Shown here in pieces: positions 35,857-45,590 of a stretch of 57,355 nucleotides of DNA. The position numbers and the translations under genes are program-made. Every line of letters starts with the position of its first letter. Within the stretch, counting starts at the first letter, position 1. The notes under the pieces are model-generated. The model saw only the letters and a list, made by a program, of their open reading frames with translations, had not been told where the DNA came from and ran no database searches. The stretch comes from Algibacter sp. (GTDB taxonomy: Bacteria; Bacteroidota; Bacteroidia; Flavobacteriales; Flavobacteriaceae), in contig NZ_JAQWOO010000067.1 in NCBI RefSeq assembly GCF_029245835.1, positions 1-57,355 of the forward strand, given 5' to 3'.

Positions 35857-38800
35857 TTATCGTTTTAAAGCAAAATGTCCTCTAATGTTAAAAGACTCTC
35901 CATCTTGAATAATATCAGCAGAAAACCAATAATCATCTGAAGGCATATTTTGTCCATTGTAAGTCCCATCCCATCCTTCAGAATAATAGGGAAGTGTTTT
36001 AATTAATTTACCATGCCTGTTATAAATATAGACTATAGTTCCGGGTAGTTGATTGGCTCCAACAATATGCCATGTGTCATAGGCATTATCATTATTTGGT
36101 GTTAAAAATTTTGGTATATCAAAAATGAAAACAGGTTTCTGAACGTCTAAACAACCATTTAAATCTCTTACAGTAACAATATGAGAACCAAAAGAAACAT
36201 CTTCAAAAATATTAGAATTATTTGGAGTGTTTTCAACACCATCTAAAAGAAAAATATAATCACCAATTCTAGAATTGTCAATTTCGACTGTTATACGATT
36301 TGGATCTGCAAAATTAACAGTTGGAGTAAAATTAATTACAGCTTCATCAGACGGAATAACTTCAAAATTGTGGGTGTACGAACAATCGTTTCCTATAACG
36401 TTTGGTCTTGTTACTGTAACAGAATAGCTGCCCACGTTTATAGGAGCAACAATAATTTGACTTGTAGTTTCGCCTGTAGACCATAAATATTGATCTCCAG
36501 CTACGCCTGTATCAGCGACTATTAAAACAGGGTCGCCGTTACATATTGGAATAGTTTGTGCTATTGGGATAATTGGTAATGGATGTACACGAATATTAAA
36601 TTGTGTTGTACTATAACATCCAGTACTGTTATTTTCGAGTCTAACAAATATGATGTCTCCATCAATAGCTGAATAGATATTTGGTAAAGCATCTACTTTA
36701 TTTTCAGCATTACCTAAATTTTCATAAAACGTTATAGAATAATCAGAAGCATTTAATCCTCCTAAAATGGTATTGTTGTTATCTGTTAAATTGAAAATTT
36801 GTTCGCCATCATAATCATCATCACAATCTACAAAACCTGGTGGCGTGTTAGCAACAGGATTTTCATTTATCTGCAAAATAAAAGACGTTATAATCGGGCA
36901 GCCTGTTACTGCATCTGAAACTCTGACAAAAATTTCGTGGTTACTAGTTGTGTAATTAAATATATTATTTAAAGGAGCTAGATTATTATCGGCATTATTT
37001 TGACTGTCATGATATGAAATATTTACCAATGAAGTATCATCAACAACCATCTCGTTAACTTGAGATAAATCGTATGTATTTGTATCATTATCACAAATAG
37101 TAATTATAGGTATTGTATTTATTTGTGGCGGTAAATTAACAATAAGTTCAAGTGGTGAAACAGTATAGCACATTGTTATAGTATTAACAATTTTAATATA
37201 TATTGTTTTGGCTACCGAGTTAAAATTGGCTGGATTAATAATTTCGTTTGAATTATCTAAGCCGTCGCTACTATTAATATCTGTTTCATTTTCAAAATAG
37301 TTTATTTCAAGATTACTTTTTACACGGTCTAAAACTTCAAAATCTGGAGTTATAGTATCTAGATTATAAAAAGTTAAATCAAAAGAAGCTTCACCATTAG
37401 ATGTTGGTGCGCATGCTGTTAAAGATGGTGCGCCCACAAAAACATCTGGAGCTGCAACAATGTTTATTCCAATTTCTTCAACAACAAAACAAAAGGATGC
37501 AGAACTTTCAATTCTTATATAAATACTCTGAGGGTTTCTAATATTGGTATAATTTGCAGGTAATGGTTCTGTTGCGCTTTCAGCAAGCTCAGGTGTTTCA
37601 TGAAATGAAATAGTTAAAACATCAGGAGAAGTTGCTTGAATTTCATCAGCTTTTGCTTGTAAATTAAACGCGCTAACACCATCATTACTGGCATCATCAC
37701 AAACTAGAAAATCTATTATAGTATCATAAATTGGATCTGGTGCTACTTGAATATTTATAGAACCTATACTAAAACATGTAGCATCTGTAATATTTTCTAC
37801 TCTTATATATATAATTTTTGAGTCTGAATTATATGGATCATTCTTAGGAATGGCATTTGCTAAATTTCCACTAATAGCATCAGTCTCATCTTCAAAATAA
37901 TAGACTTCTTTACCGGTTTGTCCATTTAATATTTCAACATCAGTTTCTGCTAATATAAAATCAGCAAAACTATCTCCATCATCTTCACAAACTTGGAATA
38001 TGATACCTGTAGGAATAATGGGTAACGTATTTATTATGGCTTCAAATGAAACTACAGAATAACATCCTGTACCACTTACCGCATCTTCAATTCTTATAAA
38101 AATAGTTTGTGTATTTGTATTATAGGCATTTCTATCTGAAACAGGAATAGCATTAGCAGTAACATTATTATTAGCATCATCAAAAGATGTAAAAACATCA
38201 ATAGTAAAACCTGTTCTGCTAGGTAATGCTTCATCTATCTTATCTTCAAGGTTAATTATTGAAAAGCCATCTTGATCATTATCACAAATAATTTCGTCTG
38301 TTGGCTGTATGGCTGTTGGAGCAACAAGCACTTCAATTTGAAAAGGGTTAACGGTTGAACATCCAGAATCTATATTTACAATACGCGCATACAGCGTTTC
38401 AACAGGATTGGAATTATTATAGAATGGCGGCAGTTGATTGTTTTCATTATTAGTGTCAGCATCCGCTTGTGTTTCAAAATAAGTAACCGTAAAATCAGTA
38501 TTACTTCTTGTAACAATATCGGTTACAGATCCGGGTTCAATGGATTGTAAATCTATACTTGCTATACCATCGTCATCATCATCACAATAGGGTATAGTTA
38601 CATTATCGAATAGTAAGATTGGGTTCACCAATAAAGTAATTTCAGAATTTTCAACACAACCACCATCTTCTATTGTTATGTATAAAACTTTTGGGCTTAA
38701 AGCTGCAAATGGTGTTGTTTTATCTATAGCAATGCCATTGTCTCTATCGTCTTCAGACTCGAAAAAGTTAACTGTTATTGAGTTAGGTAAATCATTAGCA

Positions 38801-40806
38801 ATAAAATTCTCTAGCGTGTTTAAATCAAAATCTAAAGTATCGGTATTATCATCGTTAGTATCGCAAAGAGCAAAATCTCCTACATCAGTGCCAGTAAGTA
38901 ATAAATTGGTATGGATTTCAAAAGGGACTATGGTCGCACAACCTGTAGTGTCATCTTCAATTCTTAAGTAAATAGTAGCCGAACCAGGTTCTAATACGGC
39001 ATTGGTATATTGGTAATTAGTTTCATCTGCTATAGGGCTAACATTCATTTCAGCTTGATCAAAAGTAGCATGAAAGGTCGTTGAAACTCCGGTTAATCCG
39101 TTTAAAATATTAGCAATAACTTCTGTTAAATCAAAAGTGGCTTCACCGTCTAAGTCTCTATCACAAGCATCAATATATTGGGTGTCTCTATTAGCAACGG
39201 GGCTTAGTGTAACCACAATATCTAATGTCGTATTTGTTACGCATCCAGTATTGGTATCTACAATTCTAACATAAACCTGATCATTAGGGGTATTTGTATT
39301 TATATAAGGGGATGGTATTGGGTTATTTCCTGAACTAGCATCTAAAGGGTTGTAATGATAAGAAACCAATAAATTTGTTTGTCCGGAAGTAATTTCATCA
39401 TCTTTTTGGGTTAAATCAATAATGGCATAACCATCAGGAGTATCATCACCATCACAGACCTCCAAAGGAGTAGGGGCTAAGATATTAGGAAGCGGGTTTA
39501 CAATAAGGTTAAAAGTTGTATATGAAAAGCAATTGCTATCTAAATCTTGAACTCTTACAAAAATAGGTTGCGGGTTTACTGTATTTGGGATAGGCGTGGT
39601 TATAGCACCAATATTTAATCTTGCATCATTATCAGAATAATGATAACTTAATGTATAATTGGTAAACGGTGAATTATTAGATATTTCGATATCCTTAGTT
39701 GTTAAGTCAAACACCTCGGTTTCATCACCGCTAGAATCATCGCACAATGCGTAATCAGTAATTGGATCCATGGGTTCTTCGGTATTTAAAACCACAACAA
39801 TTTCATCGGTTTCTACACAAGAGGTTCCATTAACAGGAACAGCAACTTCAACCAGATATGTGCCGTCTTGAACTGCATTATATGTAGCATTAATAGCGCC
39901 TGTAATTAAAGTGCCGTTTCTATACCAAGCATACGAGGCAAGAGGGTTTTGTAAATCCGCATTTAAAGTTCTAGAACTATCACAAGTGATAATGTCTTCT
40001 CCTAAGTCTAAAATTCTAAAACTATCACCTTCAATAAATACTGCTGAATCAAAGGTGCCATCGGTTTGATCTGCAATAACTAATTTAATACGATAAGTAA
40101 CATTTGGGAGAATAGAACCAAAAGCCGTTAAAACGGTTGTTCTACCATTATAGTTTGTATCACCGAGCGTATAACCAGCAAAATATTCTTCGTTTTGGGG
40201 CTCACAATTAATTGTATTTGCATTAACATTATGAATGGTACTTGTATTTACAGGTGTTGAGGTTCCTGGAATTAGTGCGATATTTTGGTAAGGATCTGCG
40301 GTACCAGCTTCTTTAATAAGAAAGGCAAAACCATCAGAAAACTGACAAGGGTTAATACCAAAGTACTCTTCTGATGCTAACAGATAATTAAATTGAAATT
40401 GATTTGAAATGGATACAAAATCAAATTCAATTGATGTGGCGTTAACTGTATTGGTAATGCCTAATGCTGTTTCTAAATCTGGATCAGTAACCCAAGTTGT
40501 TGAGCCTTCGCTAAGAGTAGGTGTTATTTGTGAGTTTCCTCCAGACGCCGAAGCTCCTGTAGAAAGCATAATTCCATTCTCAAAAGGAAAATTTGAACCT
40601 GCTCTTTCAAAATAGGCATAACTCGATAAACCACTCGAAATACCATTTACAGACGAACTAATATTGCTAATATCTACACAGCCATTAACTAAGTTATCTT
40701 GCACTAAAGATTGTAAACTAACAGAGTCATCAACCGAAATTTGTTGAGAAAACACAAAATTTCCACTAAAGCAAAGTATAAATAAGATGAGGTATATAAG
40801 TCTCAT
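35857..40806 (-). CDS. Giant T9SS type B surface protein with choice-of-anchor L head
   Basis: A 1649-residue protein with signal peptide MRLIYLILFILCFSGNFVFS. Residues about 25-255 match a choice-of-anchor L domain (NGIMLSTGA, FDFVSISNQFQFNYLLASEE, GFAFLIKE). An Ig-like unit with YAWYRNGTLITGA follows. From about 345 to 1370 there are eleven copies of a 90-100 residue unit that opens CDDDxDGxxxFDLT and ends IYVRVENxxTGC..., interspersed with acidic clusters. A PKD-like unit (YLWSTGETTSQI) and the type B sorting domain (KFLTPNNDNAYDTWHIVGAN, YNRHGKLIKTL, GHFALKR) close the protein. It shares repeats and tail with its two neighbours and is probably a paralogous surface adhesin. Confidence 0.87.
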   Translation of the reverse strand: MRLIYLILFILCFSGNFVFSQQISVDDSVSLQSLVQDNLVNGCVDISNISSSVNGISSGLSSYAYFERAGSNFPFENGIMLSTGASASGGNSQITPTLSEGSTTWVTDPDLETALGITNTVNATSIEFDFVSISNQFQFNYLLASEEYFGINPCQFSDGFAFLIKEAGTADPYQNIALIPGTSTPVNTSTIHNVNANTINCEPQNEEYFAGYTLGDTNYNGRTTVLTAFGSILPNVTYRIKLVIADQTDGTFDSAVFIEGDSFRILDLGEDIITCDSSRTLNADLQNPLASYAWYRNGTLITGAINATYNAVQDGTYLVEVAVPVNGTSCVETDEIVVVLNTEEPMDPITDYALCDDSSGDETEVFDLTTKDIEISNNSPFTNYTLSYHYSDNDARLNIGAITTPIPNTVNPQPIFVRVQDLDSNCFSYTTFNLIVNPLPNILAPTPLEVCDGDDTPDGYAIIDLTQKDDEITSGQTNLLVSYHYNPLDASSGNNPIPSPYINTNTPNDQVYVRIVDTNTGCVTNTTLDIVVTLSPVANRDTQYIDACDRDLDGEATFDLTEVIANILNGLTGVSTTFHATFDQAEMNVSPIADETNYQYTNAVLEPGSATIYLRIEDDTTGCATIVPFEIHTNLLLTGTDVGDFALCDTNDDNTDTLDFDLNTLENFIANDLPNSITVNFFESEDDRDNGIAIDKTTPFAALSPKVLYITIEDGGCVENSEITLLVNPILLFDNVTIPYCDDDDDGIASIDLQSIEPGSVTDIVTRSNTDFTVTYFETQADADTNNENNQLPPFYNNSNPVETLYARIVNIDSGCSTVNPFQIEVLVAPTAIQPTDEIICDNDQDGFSIINLEDKIDEALPSRTGFTIDVFTSFDDANNNVTANAIPVSDRNAYNTNTQTIFIRIEDAVSGTGCYSVVSFEAIINTLPIIPTGIIFQVCEDDGDSFADFILAETDVEILNGQTGKEVYYFEDETDAISGNLANAIPKNDPYNSDSKIIYIRVENITDATCFSIGSINIQVAPDPIYDTIIDFLVCDDASNDGVSAFNLQAKADEIQATSPDVLTISFHETPELAESATEPLPANYTNIRNPQSIYIRIESSASFCFVVEEIGINIVAAPDVFVGAPSLTACAPTSNGEASFDLTFYNLDTITPDFEVLDRVKSNLEINYFENETDINSSDGLDNSNEIINPANFNSVAKTIYIKIVNTITMCYTVSPLELIVNLPPQINTIPIITICDNDTNTYDLSQVNEMVVDDTSLVNISYHDSQNNADNNLAPLNNIFNYTTSNHEIFVRVSDAVTGCPIITSFILQINENPVANTPPGFVDCDDDYDGEQIFNLTDNNNTILGGLNASDYSITFYENLGNAENKVDALPNIYSAIDGDIIFVRLENNSTGCYSTTQFNIRVHPLPIIPIAQTIPICNGDPVLIVADTGVAGDQYLWSTGETTSQIIVAPINVGSYSVTVTRPNVIGNDCSYTHNFEVIPSDEAVINFTPTVNFADPNRITVEIDNSRIGDYIFLLDGVENTPNNSNIFEDVSFGSHIVTVRDLNGCLDVQKPVFIFDIPKFLTPNNDNAYDTWHIVGANQLPGTIVYIYNRHGKLIKTLPYYSEGWDGTYNGQNMPSDDYWFSADIIQDGESFNIRGHFALKR

Positions 40807-40953
40807 AACTCGTAGGTGTTTTCTAGTTCTTTTTTATTTATTAAAAATAATAATTAGTTGGGGCTAATTAAAGGCGAAAAGTAGATTTTTTTCAGATGAA
40901 ATGCAAAAAAAACAGGATAAAATGCATTTAAATTAGTTTTTTCGTATATATAG

Positions 40954-43704
40954 TTAGTTAATTAAAGCAAAATGCCCTTTAAAAACTCTTCCATCTTGTA
41001 ATTTAACAGAAAACCAATAATCATCTGTAGGTAATTTTGCTCCGTTTATGATACCACTAAAACCTTCACCTAAGGGTGATATTTGTTTTAATAATTTACC
41101 AAATCGGTTGAAAATTTGAATTTTGGTATTAGGTTGAAACATATTAGACACACCATATAATTTCCAAGTATCGTTTACCCCATCATCATTAGGCGTAAAA
41201 AATTTAGGAAATCCAATAACAGAAACAGCTTTATCAACTACACCACAATTGTTTTTTATATCTTGAACATAAACGGTGTAAATACCAGGAAATATATTTT
41301 CGAATATATTACTATCTTGATACGGCTGTAATGTGTTATTATTTTCATCAGCTAATCTGTATTGATAGATGCCTTCTCCTGTAACGAAAACGGTTATGGA
41401 ATTATTTTGCGAGAGATCCTTAACATCAAACGGAGGCATTTCAAAAGTGGCAATATTTGAAGTTTCAACAGTAACGGTTCTATCTTTAGAACAACCATTG
41501 GCATTTATAACAGTAACTTTATAGTCTCCCGGCGTATTTATATTAATTTGGTATGTGTTTTCACCTGTAGACCAGCTATAGGAGTAATCGCTAATAGAGC
41601 CATCTAAATCTCCAGCATCTATAGGTATGGTAGTAGGGAAACTATTTAAGCAGTAATATTCTACATCTTCAATAATTACATCTGGTAGTTCGAATACATT
41701 AAGAAACAATTCACTAATACCATAGCAAATATTAATATTTTCAACACGGGCATATAGTGTCTCACTGTAAGGTGTCTTATTTGTGTATGTTGTATTTAAA
41801 TTGTTTTCTTCTAAAAGGGCATCATTATAACTTTTATAATAAACAACATTTAAGCCTAAAGGGAGACCCTCTAGAATATCAGCTTCAGCATCATTTAGGT
41901 TAAAGGTGTGAAATCCATCTTCAATACCATCATCATCACAGGTGTTTAAAAATGCATTATTAGAATCTGTTAAAGTAACATCAAGAGTTAATTCAGAAAA
42001 ACTGATACAACCTGTTTCATTATTTATAACGTCTACGTAAATAATTTGTGGATTAATATTATTGGTAAAAGCGTTTCCATCAATTTCTAGTGTTCTTGCT
42101 GGATCTGTATAAAATTTAGTTAATCTGTTTCGAATACTTCCTGTTAGCGCCTCATTAGCTTGGTTGAGATTAAAAGTTGTTAAGCCATCAAATACGCCGT
42201 CTTCATCACATTGAATTAGGGTATAATCAAAAGCATCTGGGTTTGGTGTGAAGTTAACAAAAGCCTGACCTTCTAAGGGACAATCTCCACTAATTAGTTC
42301 AATAAACACTTCATAATGGCCACTTTCAAAAACTTCTAAATCAAAATCAGATTCAGCTAACGGCATGCCATCTAATGTCCAAGCATAATTAGCTCCAGGT
42401 ATATCTTCAGAAGCTAAAACGTATGAGCTACCATCACAAATTGTTAAATTAACAGAACTCTTATCGTTTTTTATAATATCAATTGTGGTATCAAAAAACG
42501 ATACTAAAAAAGGGGGGAGTCCTTGAGAGGAATTAAATGGCGATAAGTCTATGGCGTTATGTCTGTAATTACTTCCTGTTCCAACAATATTTGGGTTTTC
42601 TATAACACCAAGATAAGGTAACCCTGTATTATAAGTAGCACTTAATGCTCTGTAAATTTTTCCGTCAGGTCCTAATTGTAAAGCACCTCTATAAAGGTTT
42701 CTTGAATCTAAAACTACTTGAGAATTTTGTATGTCGGGAACCGTTAAATTAAATTGAGAAAGTGTTGAGGTATGATTTTGAGGGTTTTCAGAATTGCTTG
42801 GATTTTCAAAATCAAAAAAATCATTTGATGCATGCACATATAAAAGGTTACTATTTGGTGAAAATTCTAAACCGTACGGTGTATTGTTAGGGGCATTAAA
42901 TACTAATTTTGTAGCATTGCTTACTTCTCCAGATGCCGAATCAAAATCATAAACAAACAAGCGATCTTCGGTATTAATAATATTTTGTCTAGTACCTGCT
43001 GATGCGTTTGCTGAAGCTAATTTTTTTCCATTAGGAGATAGTTTTAAATAACCTCTATAATCGGTAATATTAATAGGAAATACAGATTTTACCGAATTAG
43101 GATTTACTCCAAGATTACTAACCTCGAAAGCGTGAAAGGTATTATGCTCTTCTAATGTTCCATTTTCTGAAGCAAATGTTAATACCCATATAGATTTTGT
43201 GAAACAATCTTTTAATACTGCTGATAATTTTTCAGAACAGTCAGGTAGTAAATTTATATTCTTATTGGTTACAGCGCCTAAACCGCCACTTAATGTCATA
43301 TCTATTTCAGAATAGTTTAATCCATAATGAATTTCATTACGATTATGGTCGTCTGCTGTAAATATGTAGTAGATATTTGGTGTATTAGGTTTTGGAACAA
43401 TGATAGCAGATTGTGAACTTGATGGATCTCCAAAAAGGACATTTCCGTTTGTCATCACATCATGATTTCTGTTCCATATGGTTATGCCATCTGTATAGAA
43501 TAACAAATCGCCATTATTATCAGAAATTGACGAGCAACCTTCAATAGTATTTAATTGACCATCATTTTTTTTAGTGATTGAATTATCATTAAGATCAAAT
43601 GCTATTGCAGCGTTATAACCAAAATACCAATTTGAGGCTTCATTTTGGCCATAAATAAATAGTCCATATAGGCTAAGAATTACGAATAATACTGTCTTTT
43701 TCAT
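40954..43704 (-). CDS. T9SS type B surface protein with a propeller-like head
   Basis: A 916-residue protein with signal peptide MKKTVLFVILSLYGLFIYG. The first 400 residues (NWYFGYNAAIAFDLNDNSI, GDLLFYTDGITIWNRNHD, LKLSPNGKKLASAN, LYRGALQLGPDGKIYRA) look like a beta-propeller domain seen on many flavobacterial secreted proteins. A PKD-like unit comes next, then two copies of the CDDDGxxDGxxTFNLN repeat (about 500-690), another PKD unit (YSWSTGENTYQI), and the type B sorting domain (FFTPNDDGVNDTWKLYGV, FNRFGKLLKQI, GHFALIN). It is first in a run of three genes on one strand, spaced 147 and 69 bp or more apart; co-expression is possible but not shown. Confidence 0.87.
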   Translation of the reverse strand: MKKTVLFVILSLYGLFIYGQNEASNWYFGYNAAIAFDLNDNSITKKNDGQLNTIEGCSSISDNNGDLLFYTDGITIWNRNHDVMTNGNVLFGDPSSSQSAIIVPKPNTPNIYYIFTADDHNRNEIHYGLNYSEIDMTLSGGLGAVTNKNINLLPDCSEKLSAVLKDCFTKSIWVLTFASENGTLEEHNTFHAFEVSNLGVNPNSVKSVFPINITDYRGYLKLSPNGKKLASANASAGTRQNIINTEDRLFVYDFDSASGEVSNATKLVFNAPNNTPYGLEFSPNSNLLYVHASNDFFDFENPSNSENPQNHTSTLSQFNLTVPDIQNSQVVLDSRNLYRGALQLGPDGKIYRALSATYNTGLPYLGVIENPNIVGTGSNYRHNAIDLSPFNSSQGLPPFLVSFFDTTIDIIKNDKSSVNLTICDGSSYVLASEDIPGANYAWTLDGMPLAESDFDLEVFESGHYEVFIELISGDCPLEGQAFVNFTPNPDAFDYTLIQCDEDGVFDGLTTFNLNQANEALTGSIRNRLTKFYTDPARTLEIDGNAFTNNINPQIIYVDVINNETGCISFSELTLDVTLTDSNNAFLNTCDDDGIEDGFHTFNLNDAEADILEGLPLGLNVVYYKSYNDALLEENNLNTTYTNKTPYSETLYARVENINICYGISELFLNVFELPDVIIEDVEYYCLNSFPTTIPIDAGDLDGSISDYSYSWSTGENTYQININTPGDYKVTVINANGCSKDRTVTVETSNIATFEMPPFDVKDLSQNNSITVFVTGEGIYQYRLADENNNTLQPYQDSNIFENIFPGIYTVYVQDIKNNCGVVDKAVSVIGFPKFFTPNDDGVNDTWKLYGVSNMFQPNTKIQIFNRFGKLLKQISPLGEGFSGIINGAKLPTDDYWFSVKLQDGRVFKGHFALIN

Positions 43705-43732
43705 TTTTCAGTAGCAATAGCAACCAAAGATA

Positions 43733-44557
43733 TCATAAATCGCGCTTTCTTAATAATCTAAACGATAAAAAGATGAATAGGGTGGTCCAACATAAAACAA
43801 TAAGAATTTCAAACCCATGCACTCCATAATCATAAGCCAATTCTGCTGTATCAGGGAATTTCGTCATAGCAATTCGTTGAAATGGTTGGTCAATCAATTT
43901 ATACATGGATTTAAGTGGGAAGAAATTTTGAATTTTTTCAGCTAAAGTTAAATCAGATTGCCATGCTATTAAACCAAATAGTATCCATTCTATAATATAT
44001 AATATAAATAGAAAGGCTAATGCAAATGCAGAACGTTTTACCAGCATACCAAAAAATAAACATAAACTAAAAAAGCCAATTAATTTTATAAAGTAGGCCA
44101 TAAGAAATTCAACGCCTCTAAATATTATAGACGCTTCATTATAGCTAGAATAGTATAAACCAATGCATAAAGAAATTAGTCCAATAAGAATGGTTGAAAT
44201 CAATGAGAAAAATACAATGGTGTAAAACTTAGAGAGTATAAATTCTTTTTTGCTTAAACCGTCAATAAGATTTTGTTTTATGGTTTTATTACTATACTCA
44301 TTACCAATCATGCTTACTACTACTATGGCAAAAAAGAATTTGAATTGTGATGAAAAAAATGTGGTTAAATGCCATATAACAGGAAAATTAAAAACGCCAA
44401 GTTCTCCCAATTCTAATGTAAAAAAACCAAAGACATTAATTTTTAAAGATGAAAGTAATATGACGAAGAATGGTAAAACAAACGATACAAATATGAGTAT
44501 TTTACTTGTTTTATTAAGTAATAGTTTTTGTAATTCTAAATTTAAAAGTCTTAACAT
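43733..44557 (-). CDS. ABC-2 type permease
   Basis: A 274-residue membrane protein with six hydrophobic segments, the single-unit ABC-2 permease plan. The motif MIGNEYSNKTIKQNLIDGLSK (helix-loop after the second membrane segment) is the typical permease signature that contacts the ATPase. The ATPase gene lies 5 bp upstream on the same strand, so the two form an exporter. The substrate is unknown; similar pairs export lipids, peptides or antibiotics. The gene lies just upstream, in transcription order, of the three surface proteins, with a 28-bp gap, but a functional link is only conjecture. Confidence 0.85.
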   Translation of the reverse strand: MLRLLNLELQKLLLNKTSKILIFVSFVLPFFVILLSSLKINVFGFFTLELGELGVFNFPVIWHLTTFFSSQFKFFFAIVVVSMIGNEYSNKTIKQNLIDGLSKKEFILSKFYTIVFFSLISTILIGLISLCIGLYYSSYNEASIIFRGVEFLMAYFIKLIGFFSLCLFFGMLVKRSAFALAFLFILYIIEWILFGLIAWQSDLTLAEKIQNFFPLKSMYKLIDQPFQRIAMTKFPDTAELAYDYGVHGFEILIVLCWTTLFIFLSFRLLRKRDL

Positions 44558-44562
44558 TCTAA

Positions 44563-45465
44563 TTAGTTTTGCTTGTTGTCAGTTAATTGTAAAAATTGTT
44601 CTTCTAGACTTTCTTTCCGTTGCACTAAATGAGTTAAAATAATGCCCTGTTCAAAAAGATATTTATTGAAATCTTCAGATTTCATGGGTTCATTTAAAAA
44701 TGCAGTCACCAAATGATTTAGAACTTTTATTTTTCCAAATGATTTATTGTTCTCTAAAATGTTAACTAACTCCGTTTCATTATTACACTTAAGTTCAAAA
44801 AAACCATGACTAGAAATCATTTCATCAACTCTGCCGGAATACAATTTTACACCTTTACGAAGCACAACCACATGAGAGCATACCTTTTCAACTTCATCAA
44901 GTAAATGAGATGCTAATAGAATAGTAGTGCCTTTAGCTGCAATTTGTTTTATTATTTTTCTAATTTGATGAATACCCTGCGGATCTAATCCATTAGTTGG
45001 TTCATCAAGAATTAATATTTCCGGATCGTTTAATAGGGCAGAAGCAATGGCCAGACGTTGTTTCATGCCTAACGAGTAGGTTTTAAATTTACTGTCTTTA
45101 CGTTCTATAAGTCCAACAATCTCTAGCTTCTCATCAATTTTACTAAAATCAACACCTTTAATCTTACAAACAAGCTTTAAATTTTGATAAGCTGTCATGT
45201 ACGGATAAAAGTTTGGGCGCTCAATAATAGCACCTACTTTTTTTAAAGCATCATGAGTTGTAGTATTCCCATCAAACCAATGAAAATCTCCTTCGGTTTT
45301 ATTAACAACATTTAAAACAATACCTAAAGTTGTTGATTTTCCACTGCCATTAGGTCCTAAAAGACCATAAACATTACCCTTTTTTATAGTAAAGGATAAA
45401 TTTTTAACTGCTGTTAAATACCCAAATTTTTTTGTAAGGTTGTTAATTGTAAGAATAGATTCCAA
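44563..45465 (-). CDS. ABC transporter ATP-binding protein
   Basis: A 300-residue ATPase with Walker A GPNGSGKST (37-45), signature YSLGMKQRLAIAS near 133, Walker B ILILDEPTNGLDP near 152-165, and H-loop LASHLLDEV near 185. The C-terminal part is variable and probably contacts the permease encoded 5 bp downstream. In sequence style it is close to bacitracin- and lantibiotic-type exporter ATPases, but that does not prove a resistance role. Promoter evidence is weak (TAGTTTG just upstream). Confidence 0.92.
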   Translation of the reverse strand: MESILTINNLTKKFGYLTAVKNLSFTIKKGNVYGLLGPNGSGKSTTLGIVLNVVNKTEGDFHWFDGNTTTHDALKKVGAIIERPNFYPYMTAYQNLKLVCKIKGVDFSKIDEKLEIVGLIERKDSKFKTYSLGMKQRLAIASALLNDPEILILDEPTNGLDPQGIHQIRKIIKQIAAKGTTILLASHLLDEVEKVCSHVVVLRKGVKLYSGRVDEMISSHGFFELKCNNETELVNILENNKSFGKIKVLNHLVTAFLNEPMKSEDFNKYLFEQGIILTHLVQRKESLEEQFLQLTDNKQN

Positions 45466-45565
45466 ACTACATATTTTTTATACTAACTGAAGATGTTAGC
45501 AATGGTTAGTTGTTTAAGTATGACGATACGCATCAATTTTTGTTACAAACTAATAATAAAAACCT

Positions 45566-45573
45566 TAAATTTG
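45566..45573 (+). promoter_or_regulatory. Promoter of the kinase-like gene
   Basis: TAAATTTG is a perfect -7 box, with TTTG at 45539-45542 as a -33 element 23 bp upstream. The ATG follows after 17 bp. Confidence 0.6.
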
Positions 45574-45590
45574 ATTAATTCCTTTTATTT

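Noticed and set aside
43733-45465. Dedicated exporter for the three giant surface proteins
   Set aside because: Those proteins have Sec signal peptides and T9SS tails, so an ABC-2 exporter is not needed; adjacency alone is not evidence.
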